A stretch of 12,532 bases of DNA, taken from NCBI GenBank assembly GCA_015258785.1, contig JABZHP010000035.1, positions 1 through 12,532 of the forward strand. The letters run 5' to 3'. Every line of letters begins with the position of its first letter. The stretch's first letter is position 1. The position numbers and the translations under genes are program-made. Positions 6,738 to 12,317 of this stretch are shown here, piece after piece. Under the pieces are notes generated by a model. That model had not been told where the DNA came from, did not search any database, and saw only the letters and a program-made list of their open reading frames with translations. The DNA is from Atopobium sp. Its GTDB lineage: Bacteria > Actinomycetota > Coriobacteriia > Coriobacteriales > Atopobiaceae.

Positions 6738-7821
6738 ATATGCTGAAATACTAAGATATCCTCACCATATTGCCTTTGATATTACAAATAGGTGTAACTT
6801 TAGGTGCTTGCATTGCTACAACAGCAGCGGTGAGAATTTTATATGTAAGCATGAGCTTACTGATGATGAAGTTTTGCGTTTTGTCTCGGAAGTTATTGAG
6901 TACAAGCCATTTAGTGTTTGTTTTTGTGGAGGTGAGCCCTTACTTAGGAAAGACTTACTTTGTGAGTGTTTAAAAATGCTAAAGACTCAAGGAATACATA
7001 CCTCATTTGTTACGAATGGATATTACATTAACAAGGTTTTGTCCGAAGAGTTAGACAGTATTGGGGTTGACGGAATACAAATAAGTTTAGATGGTAATGA
7101 GTCTTCACATAATCAATTGAGACAGAATAGAGACGCATATTGTAAAGCAATAGATGCAATTGATTGCGTCTTGAATAATACTGATATACATTTGGATATT
7201 GCTTTTTCACCTACATCGTTCAATATTAATCACTTTATAGATGCTTATCAAAAGATTTCACAGATATTTAGGCAATCAACTAGATTTACTTCAAATCTAG
7301 TTGACACTATTGAGCTTAGAGTACAGCCACTAATGATGTATGGGCGTGCTGGCGAGAACAATGAAATTATGCCCAGTGAGATTCAATATGAAAAACTAAT
7401 ATATTTCATAAATCAGTTAAATAGTTACAGATTTGAAAATAGAGTTGAAATTCAGTGGGGAGACCCACTTGATCATATTTTTAGATTCAAAAATTTAGAA
7501 CGACTTATGGATCAGGCTACCATTCATGCGGACGGAAGCGTAATGGTATCACCATACTTCCCCTTAATTATTGGGAATATACGTCGCCACAATTTATCGG
7601 AGTATTGGAAATCAGGCCTTAATATTATTTGGTCATCTCCTTTAGTACAAAGTTTTTGCGATGAGCTGAAGACGATAAATAATATGAAGGACATATCCCT
7701 AATGGTTGGGAATATAAACCAAGGATATGACATAGAGGTAGATTTGATAGACGGCAATAACATTCATTTACTAGACAACGATATTAGGGGAGCCAACTAT
7801 GAAAAAACTAGAGTATTCTAA
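6730..7821 (+). CDS. Radical SAM peptide-modifying enzyme lacking SPASM cysteines
   Basis: With the start at ATG 6730 (preceded by a weak GAGATGAT; ATG 6721 is an alternative) the protein has 363 residues. C22, C26 and C29 form the CxxxCxxC motif (TNRCNFRCLHCYN) that holds the 4Fe-4S cluster; GGEP at 67-70 is the SAM-binding motif, and SLDG appears later. Beyond residue 250 the sequence keeps the shape of a SPASM/twitch region (HADGSVMVSPYFPLIIGNIR, then an SEYW element), but none of the cysteines that bind auxiliary clusters are there; one Cys remains in QSFCDE. It probably works with a single cluster. Family members install epimerisations or crosslinks in RiPP precursors; which reaction occurs here cannot be read. 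It overlaps the gene before it by 8 nt and the precursor gene by 23 nt. Confidence 0.88.
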   Translation: MNKYAEILRYPHHIAFDITNRCNFRCLHCYNSSGENFICKHELTDDEVLRFVSEVIEYKPFSVCFCGGEPLLRKDLLCECLKMLKTQGIHTSFVTNGYYINKVLSEELDSIGVDGIQISLDGNESSHNQLRQNRDAYCKAIDAIDCVLNNTDIHLDIAFSPTSFNINHFIDAYQKISQIFRQSTRFTSNLVDTIELRVQPLMMYGRAGENNEIMPSEIQYEKLIYFINQLNSYRFENRVEIQWGDPLDHIFRFKNLERLMDQATIHADGSVMVSPYFPLIIGNIRRHNLSEYWKSGLNIIWSSPLVQSFCDELKTINNMKDISLMVGNINQGYDIEVDLIDGNNIHLLDNDIRGANYEKTRVF

Positions 7822-8014
7822 GCCCACACTTGAATACATCAATGGGATTGAATCGAGCAATTCTAGAGTTGTTCAAGCTGATGTTGTTTATGACGTGAAT
7901 TATGCGATTGGTCAAAATATTCTGTTGGCTGTAACCGTAGTTGCAGGTTTTCAGGTTATCGTAATTCCAGGAGTGAATCCAAACCTTGAAGGGTTGAATA
8001 CCCATGGATGCTAA
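7799..8014 (+). CDS. Putative RiPP precursor peptide
   Basis: This 71-residue peptide starts at ATG 7799, with AGGGGAG at 7786-7792 and a 6-nt spacer, the best ribosome site of the operon. Its first 30 residues are polar and leader-like (MKKLEYSKPTLEYINGI). Residues about 36-57 are strongly hydrophobic and rich in Val, Ile and Ala; the end is Pro-, Asn- and Gly-rich and closes with T-H-G-C, the only cysteine. There is no double-glycine cleavage site. Size, layout and position right after an RRE and a radical SAM gene make it the likely substrate, with the core probably after residue 28. It could instead be a small membrane peptide. Its gene overlaps the enzyme gene by 23 nt and the membrane-protein gene by 11 nt. 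Confidence 0.72.
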   Translation: MKKLEYSKPTLEYINGIESSNSRVVQADVVYDVNYAIGQNILLAVTVVAGFQVIVIPGVNPNLEGLNTHGC

Positions 8015-8333
8015 TATTTACAAGGGCATAGCGATAGGTATTATTAGCCTTTGCTTTTTGTATATTGGCTATGTGCTGATAAAAACTAAAAATCCCTTCC
8101 TAGTACATTGGTATAATATTATTTTGATTCCCTTAAAATACAGGGAAGAGTTTACAAAAAGAGCAGGTATTGGTATATGTATTATAGCAGCAGTAACGCT
8201 TATCTATTCCGTGCTAATCATGCTGCTTTCTGATTCCTTTTTGTTGCAGGTTATCACACTCTCATTCGCGTTTATTGGCGCGTTATATATAGTTGGAAAT
8301 ATGGTTTATTTTATGATGCATGGACAGCAATAG
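8004..8333 (+). CDS. Small three-helix membrane protein, DUF3784-like, RiPP partner
   Basis: The 109-residue product has three predicted membrane helices at about 7-26, 54-74 and 78-104. Between the first two is the segment YVLIKTKNPFLVHWYN, which recalls the small DUF3784 membrane proteins, where a K-x-NP-L stretch follows helix 1; I hold this match loosely. GAAGGG at 7989-7994 is about 9 nt before ATG 8004. It begins inside the last codons of the precursor gene, so it should be translated together with it. Candidate jobs are self-protection against the mature peptide or help in its export or display. There is no ATP-binding motif and no protease motif, so the operon as seen here has no dedicated exporter. 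Confidence 0.72.
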   Translation: MDANIYKGIAIGIISLCFLYIGYVLIKTKNPFLVHWYNIILIPLKYREEFTKRAGIGICIIAAVTLIYSVLIMLLSDSFLLQVITLSFAFIGALYIVGNMVYFMMHGQQ

Positions 8334-8467
8334 ACTTTTATCAATAGAAGTTGGGTTGCAATGGTAATACTTACTCTTGAATTCTCATTGCTAGTGCAAC
8401 ACCTTTATCGTTTTATACAGAAGCAACCGTTTATATATCCATTAGCACAAACGCTTACGTGTTAAAC

Positions 8468-8506
8468 ACTCGTAAGACACTTGGAACAACTCGTAAGCCA
8501 CTCGTA
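8468..8506. repeat. Three copies of ACTCGTA
   Basis: ACTCGTAAG occurs at 8468-8476 and 8489-8497, and the shorter ACTCGTA at 8500-8506, so starts are 21 and 11 bp apart. CTTACG about 11 bp before the first copy is its reverse complement. The cluster lies between the RiPP-like operon and the tRNA terminator. It could be protein-binding sites or part of an integration junction. Confidence 0.4.
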
Positions 8507-8526
8507 CTACACAAGCCGCAGATAAC

Positions 8527-8558
8527 AAAAAAGGTTGATACCAAGATGGTATCAACCT
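8527..8558 (-). terminator. Intrinsic terminator of the tRNA-Phe gene
   Basis: On the minus strand a perfect 12-bp stem (8547-8558 with 8532-8543) closes a 3-nt loop and is followed by a T-tract formed by the A-run at 8527-8532. It lies 12 nt downstream of the tRNA CCA. Confidence 0.9.
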
Positions 8559-8569
8559 GAGCGTTAAAA

Positions 8570-8645
8570 TGGTGGCGGGGAAGGGAATCGAACCCCTGAC
8601 ACGGGGATTTTCAGTCCCCTGCTCTACCAACTGAGCTACCCAGCC
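8570..8645 (-). tRNA. tRNA-Phe (anticodon GAA), CCA encoded
   Basis: The minus strand reads as a complete cloverleaf: D arm TAGCTCAGTTGGTAGAGCA, anticodon loop CTGAAAA with anticodon GAA, T loop TTCGATT and an encoded CCA at 8572-8570. The 5' acceptor strand (8645-8639, GGCTGGG) pairs with the 3' strand (8580-8574, CCCCGCC) at six of seven positions; position 4 against 69 is a T-C mismatch. The T stem includes one G-T pair. A good promoter (8670-8697) and a strong terminator flank it, so it is probably expressed. The mismatch lies on the 3' half, facing the AT-rich operon, and may be a scar of integration or normal variation in this lineage. Confidence 0.95.
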
Positions 8646-8669
8646 ATTGGTGCTTCGAAAAGCTTATTT

Positions 8670-8697
8670 ACTATAACAGACTCAAGCGCTTCGTCAA
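8670..8697 (-). promoter_or_regulatory. Promoter of the tRNA-Phe gene
   Basis: On the minus strand TTGACG (8697-8692) and TATAGT (8675-8670) are each one base from consensus and are separated by 16 bp. Transcription would start about 17-18 nt before the tRNA. The -35 begins 9 nt after the stop codon of the upstream gene. Confidence 0.8.
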
Positions 8698-8706
8698 GCG
8701 GGCAAT

Positions 8707-8976
8707 TTATACAATCCAGAAATTTTTTCCGCCAGTGAGGTCAAATTCAACGGTCATGCCCTTTATTGCAAAAAATGCCTCAACTTGCTCTTTTGTTTTC
8801 TCAAGCTCTTGACCGTCGATTTTCTCGCGCTCATCGGGTTTCTCGCTAGAGGGGAGTTCTATCCAGAGAGTTTGCTTACCACATGTGTCACGCAGGTGGA
8901 TTTTGCTTAAAAGTCCCTGTTGTTCGAGCCTTTCATTGAGATGAATGAGGTCAAAGAAGTTGACAACTTTTGGCAT
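8707..8976 (-). CDS. Small conserved-type protein with an RDTC motif
   Basis: I prefer the ATG at 8976-8974 (89 residues, MPKVVNFFDLIHLNERLEQQ); the longer form from 9024 adds a basic, unstructured 16 residues with no ribosome site. The protein is small and soluble, with a leading helix, a strand segment LLSKIHLRDTCGKQTLWIEL, a charged linker rich in Glu and Lys, and a closing strand pair ending in GGKNFWIV. The RDTC motif recalls the small proteins called RDAC family in Coriobacteriia, a recollection I cannot verify here. The two Cys-like positions reduce to one (C32 in the short form), so metal binding is unlikely. No function can be given. It is divergent from the tannase-like gene and lies just upstream of the tRNA promoter. 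Confidence 0.7.
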   Translation of the reverse strand: MPKVVNFFDLIHLNERLEQQGLLSKIHLRDTCGKQTLWIELPSSEKPDEREKIDGQELEKTKEQVEAFFAIKGMTVEFDLTGGKNFWIV

Positions 8977-9018
8977 GCTAACTCGTTTCTCTAAACGCTT
9001 ACTCTTAAGCATACACGT

Positions 9019-9047
9019 TTGCAAATTGGTACAATAGATTATCTAAC
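9019..9047 (+). promoter_or_regulatory. Weak candidate promoter for the tannase-like operon
   Basis: TTGCAA (9019-9024) and TCTAAC (9042-9047) each match four of six consensus bases, with an exact 17-bp spacer. This would give a leader of about 53 nt before ATG 9106. The region is the only divergent intergenic space available to the operon. Confidence 0.35.
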
Positions 9048-9105
9048 TTGAACTAGGTCAGCGGTCGTTGCTGCCTCCACTGAATAAACTATTCGAGGGG
9101 AAATT

Positions 9106-10929
9106 ATGGCCTTTACGAGAAAAGAATTCTTGTCCCTTTCTGCTTTAGGAGCTGCAGGCACCTTGGCTGCATGTACTCCACAGGTAAGGACATCTGAGGA
9201 TACGAATCAGCCTGCATCTAACGTGGACCTTGAAGAGTTCAAGTCACTTAAGCTGGACATGACCCAGTGGAGTTATGACGAGGATAACGACTGCTACTAT
9301 CAGCTGGGCATTCAGTACTGCACTAAGCCTGCAAGCAAGTCGGTAAACACTCTCTCGGTTTTTGTACCTGGAAAGTATTTCTCGGGAACTAAAAAGGGTT
9401 CTACCTACGAGTGCGAAGTAAGCGAGAAGGCCGTTGTGGGCAGCTTCACCGCACGTACTGCGCCAATCGTCATGCCTATTAACACGGCAACGCTGTTCCC
9501 TCAGAGCGCTCCTACAAGCTACGCATACGAAGGCCTTGCCCCGTACCTTGAGGCTGGTTTTGTGTACGTATACGCAGGTTTCCGCGGTAGAAGCGCCGGC
9601 TACGATTCAACTACAGGCTCGGACGAGCTTTACGCAGGCGGCTCTCCTTGGCCAGCAGTAGATTTCAAGGCTGCTATCAGGTATTTGCGCTACAACAATG
9701 AGCTGCTCCCATGCAATACATCAAAGATTTTTGTGTTTGGCTTTGCAGCCGGCGGCGGCCTCAGCGCGGTGCTGGGAACCTCGGGAGACTCTCCGCTCTA
9801 TACGCCATATCTTAAGGCTGTTGGCGCTGCTACACATAGCGAGAAGGGCGAGCAGCTGTCAGACTCTATTTACGGCAGCGCTTCATGGTGTCCTGCAACT
9901 TCATACGACCTCGCAGATGCAGCGTATGAGTGGTCGGCCGGTCAGTATGCAGATGCAACAGACTCTCGTGCTGAGGGTGTATGGACCCAGCCTCTCTCAC
10001 AAGATCTTGCCGGTGCATATGCTTCATTTGTCAACAACATGGATCTTCTCGACAGCAATGACAGCAAGGTCAGTCTTGATGAGACTAACTCTGGCGTCTA
10101 TACCGCTGGATCATATGCAGATCTTCTTATCAACGAGCTTAAGACTTCTGCAAATAACTTTGTTAAGGACAACGCATTCCCTTATACCTCTACGCCTCAG
10201 CGACTGGAAGAGCCCACGTTCCCAGGTGATCCAAATCTCGCAACGGTTCGTGGTACAGATAATGCAGCTCCTGCTACTCAGCAGGTTCAATCTACTATCT
10301 ACGATACTGCTGAGCACTATTTTGGCTCTCTGAACTCAGAATCTATTTGGGTTGTATATAACCTTCGTCGTCAGAGCGTTGAGCTTGAGAACCTGAGGGG
10401 TTTCTCGCGCGCTCTGAGAGGTGCTTCACTTCCAGTTGGAGCTTTTGATGCTCCTGATAGAAACACCCGCGCTAATCAGCTTTTTGGTGTTGGCGAGCAA
10501 AGTACGCTGCATTTTGATGAGCAGACTGCTGACCTCATTAAAAAGAACCTTGATACGTACATGAAGCTTGCCGATTGGAAGTCTAGCTACGCTAATGATT
10601 GGACCTCTGATCTGAATAAGGCTGATACGCTGGAGAATGACATTCCAACTCGTGTTGATATGTTCAATCCACTGTACTTTACCAGCGCATCTTACAAAGG
10701 CTATCAGACAGCATCGGTTGCTCCTTATTGGCGTATTAATGAGGGCGCTCAGAATACTGATACTTCAATTTGTACCTCGTTCAATTTGGGCCTGTCTCTA
10801 AAGCATTTCTCGGGCGTGAGCAGTGTTGATTACACGCTTGTTTGGGATAAGGGCCACGTTCTTGCTGAGAGAACAGGCAATGCAACCGCCAATCTGGTTT
10901 CTTGGATTGTCACATGCGCGTCTGCTTAA
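9106..10929 (+). CDS. Tannase-like alpha/beta-hydrolase lipoprotein, nucleophile Ser replaced by Ala
   Basis: GAGGGG lies about 6 nt before ATG 9106. The 607-residue protein begins with a lipoprotein signal: TRKEFLSLSALGAAGTLAAC, lipobox LAAC with Cys23; TRKEFL resembles a Tat motif with RK instead of RR. The body has the alpha/beta-hydrolase layout of the tannase/carboxylesterase-like family: an oxyanion-side stretch with GFRGRSAGYDS, the nucleophile elbow, a long helical lid region and a C-terminal part with Asp552 (NTDTS) and His584 (DKGHVLAERTG). At the elbow, where relatives have G-x-S-x-G, this protein reads G212-F-A-A-G-G-G, so the serine position is Ala214. It may have lost esterase activity, or use another residue. 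It should be anchored on the outer face of the membrane. The cyclophilin gene follows after 15 nt. Confidence 0.78.
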   Translation: MAFTRKEFLSLSALGAAGTLAACTPQVRTSEDTNQPASNVDLEEFKSLKLDMTQWSYDEDNDCYYQLGIQYCTKPASKSVNTLSVFVPGKYFSGTKKGSTYECEVSEKAVVGSFTARTAPIVMPINTATLFPQSAPTSYAYEGLAPYLEAGFVYVYAGFRGRSAGYDSTTGSDELYAGGSPWPAVDFKAAIRYLRYNNELLPCNTSKIFVFGFAAGGGLSAVLGTSGDSPLYTPYLKAVGAATHSEKGEQLSDSIYGSASWCPATSYDLADAAYEWSAGQYADATDSRAEGVWTQPLSQDLAGAYASFVNNMDLLDSNDSKVSLDETNSGVYTAGSYADLLINELKTSANNFVKDNAFPYTSTPQRLEEPTFPGDPNLATVRGTDNAAPATQQVQSTIYDTAEHYFGSLNSESIWVVYNLRRQSVELENLRGFSRALRGASLPVGAFDAPDRNTRANQLFGVGEQSTLHFDEQTADLIKKNLDTYMKLADWKSSYANDWTSDLNKADTLENDIPTRVDMFNPLYFTSASYKGYQTASVAPYWRINEGAQNTDTSICTSFNLGLSLKHFSGVSSVDYTLVWDKGHVLAERTGNATANLVSWIVTCASA

Positions 10930-10944
10930 AGGGGAGGTCATAGC

Positions 10945-11658
10945 GTGTTTCAAACAAAGAATCGTCGACTGTACGGTGTTATCGTCATCGTTGTGCTTGC
11001 GGTAGGAGCAATATTCTTCTCTCTTATGAGGGGCGCTGATAAGTCTCAGTCACAAGCAAGCTCGCAATCACAGCAGACGCAACAGACGCAGCAGACGCAG
11101 TCTCAGGGCTCGCAAAACAAGGGCTACATTGATTCCGTAGCAGCAGATGACCCCTATGCAAAAGGCATCCACCACGTGCGCATTGTGGTGAAGGATTACG
11201 GCACTATCGAAGCAACTCTTAACGCAAACGTCGCACCTATTACGGTCTCCAACTTTGCTCATCTTGCTGAGTCAGGTTTCTATAACGGCCTTACGTTCCA
11301 TCGCATTATTGACGGCTTCATGATTCAAGGTGGAGATCCTAAGGGCAATGGCTCGGGTGGATCCGAGAATAAAATCAAGGGCGAGTTCACCAAAAACGGT
11401 GTCGAGAATAACATCTCGCATACACGTGGAACTATTTCCATGGCACGCGCCCAAGATCCAAACTCTGCAAGCTCACAGTTCTTTATCATGCAAGCAGACA
11501 ACTCAACTCTGAATGGAAATTACGCTGCATTTGGCACGGTGACAAGTGGAATGGACGTTGTCGATGCAATTTGTAAAGGCGTAACCCCAACCGATTCAAA
11601 TGGAACTATCCCTGCTTCAGAGCAGCCAGTCATTGAGTCCATCACAATGATTGATTAG
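10945..11658 (+). CDS. Membrane-anchored cyclophilin-type peptidyl-prolyl isomerase
   Basis: The gene starts with GTG at 10945, with GGGGAGGT at 10931-10938 six nt before it. The 237-residue protein has an N-terminal membrane anchor at about 9-29, no lipobox, and a Ser/Gln/Thr linker at about 33-58. The cyclophilin domain fills the rest. Active-site residues are present: R120 in FHRIIDGFMIQGGD, F125, M126 and Q128, then SSQFFIM and the LNGNYAAFG loop. It would catalyse cis-trans isomerisation of prolyl bonds in exported proteins on the outer face of the membrane. It shares an operon with the tannase-like lipoprotein but is likely general in function. The linker gene segment contains a triple 9-bp repeat. 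Confidence 0.92.
   Translation: MFQTKNRRLYGVIVIVVLAVGAIFFSLMRGADKSQSQASSQSQQTQQTQQTQSQGSQNKGYIDSVAADDPYAKGIHHVRIVVKDYGTIEATLNANVAPITVSNFAHLAESGFYNGLTFHRIIDGFMIQGGDPKGNGSGGSENKIKGEFTKNGVENNISHTRGTISMARAQDPNSASSQFFIMQADNSTLNGNYAAFGTVTSGMDVVDAICKGVTPTDSNGTIPASEQPVIESITMID
11074..11100 (+). repeat. Three tandem 9-bp repeats coding for Gln-Thr-Gln
   Basis: CAGACGCAA, CAGACGCAG and CAGACGCAG follow one another without gap inside the cyclophilin linker. The unit is a multiple of three, so gain or loss of copies would only change linker length. Confidence 0.85.
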
Positions 11659-11689
11659 ATTCCTTATATAAAATATTGTTATGTTATTG

Positions 11690-11725
11690 AATGACCTGCG
11701 ACAAGTTATAAAGTTGCAGGTCATT
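11690..11725. terminator. Hairpin between cyclophilin and CarD genes
   Basis: AATGACCTGC (11690-11699) pairs perfectly with GCAGGTCATT (11716-11725) around a 16-nt loop. No T-tract follows on either strand, so it may be a weak terminator, an RNA-stabilising 3' end or an operator for the CarD gene. Confidence 0.4.
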
Positions 11726-11745
11726 AGCGTATAACAGGCCTCTCA

Positions 11746-11754
11746 TGATATACT
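11746..11754 (+). promoter_or_regulatory. Extended -10 promoter of the CarD-family gene
   Basis: TGATATACT at 11746-11754 combines the TGn extension with TATACT. No good -35 is seen 17 bp upstream, as is common for extended -10 promoters. Transcription would begin near 11761, leaving a leader of about 20 nt with the ribosome site. Confidence 0.6.
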
Positions 11755-11779
11755 ATTGTTATCCGAGAGGAGTGGTGTT

Positions 11780-12280
11780 ATGCGAGCTGTTGGCGAGTTT
11801 TGCGTTCACCCAGGTCAGGGCGTATGTCTTGTTGAAAATGTAGTTTCGGAGCCTACTCCGGCCTACGTTTTATCTCCTATTGGACAAAAACATCCTGTTC
11901 AGATTGTATTTCCTCTTAATCAAGAGTTCAGGCTTCGTGATCTTATGACGCACGACGAGGCCATGAATCTTGTTGATACCTATCCTCAAATTGAGCTTAT
12001 TACGTTCCATATTCATAATGCGTCGCTTGAGGAATCTCATTTTAGACACGCTATTAGAGAAGGTTCTTGTAAAGACTCCTTTAGTATTGCTAAAACGTTT
12101 AGAGCTCGTATTGATAAGGCGCGTTCGCTCAACAAGAAACCACCTGTTTCTCACGAGAGAATTTTTAAGATGGCCAGTAATCGCGGTCTTTACGAGCTTA
12201 TTACGGCACTTAATTGCACCGTTGACGAGATTCAAAAGGTGTTTAGTTCGCGCTATGGCGTAGAAATTGGAAAAGCATAG
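11780..12280 (+). CDS. CarD-family transcriptional regulator
   Basis: I chose ATG 11780 because AGAGGAG at 11766-11772 lies 7 nt upstream; the earlier TTG at 11756 would start before the expected transcript. The 166-residue protein opens with the RNA-polymerase-interacting domain: VGEFCVHPGQGVCLVENV, followed by the beta-rich part with SPIGQKHPVQIVFPL. The remaining helices (IREGSCKDSFSIAKTFRARI and onward) correspond to the CarD C-terminal DNA-contacting part, which ends with an ERIFKMASNRGLYEL helix. CarD proteins bind the polymerase beta subunit and stabilise the open promoter complex. The length fits the family. The tryptophan that wedges DNA in mycobacterial CarD is not obvious here, so the detail of its action may differ. 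Confidence 0.85.
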   Translation: MRAVGEFCVHPGQGVCLVENVVSEPTPAYVLSPIGQKHPVQIVFPLNQEFRLRDLMTHDEAMNLVDTYPQIELITFHIHNASLEESHFRHAIREGSCKDSFSIAKTFRARIDKARSLNKKPPVSHERIFKMASNRGLYELITALNCTVDEIQKVFSSRYGVEIGKA

Positions 12281-12282
12281 CT

Positions 12283-12312
12283 TATAATTAACCCATCCGT
12301 TCAAGAGATGGG
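12283..12312 (+). promoter_or_regulatory. -10 element and ribosome-site hairpin before the ACT-domain gene
   Basis: TATAAT at 12283-12288 is a perfect -10 just after the CarD stop, although the -35 is poor. Within the short leader CCCATC (12292-12297) can pair with GATGGG (12307-12312), which is the ribosome-site region of the next gene. It could damp translation, but the stem is only 6 bp. Confidence 0.4.
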
Positions 12313-12317
12313 AAATT

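Noticed and set aside
7799..8014. Peptide as a double-glycine-leader bacteriocin
   Set aside because: There is no GG or GA motif after a leader of suitable length and no ABC peptidase transporter in the window.
8334..8520. CRISPR-like array from the ACTCGTA copies
   Set aside because: The copies are only 7-9 bp and irregularly spaced, with no spacers of uniform length and no cas genes nearby.
8442..8630. Open frame on the minus strand across the tRNA-Phe gene
   Set aside because: It is a read-through of the tRNA and its terminator and has no protein-like pattern or ribosome site.
5497..8645. Duplicate of the tRNA-Phe 3' end as an attachment site
   Set aside because: I looked for the T-arm and acceptor sequence elsewhere in the window and found no second copy of useful length.
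9698..10333. 211-codon plus-strand frame inside the tannase-like gene
   Set aside because: It is a shadow frame; the tannase-like frame has the signal peptide, domain pattern and ribosome site.
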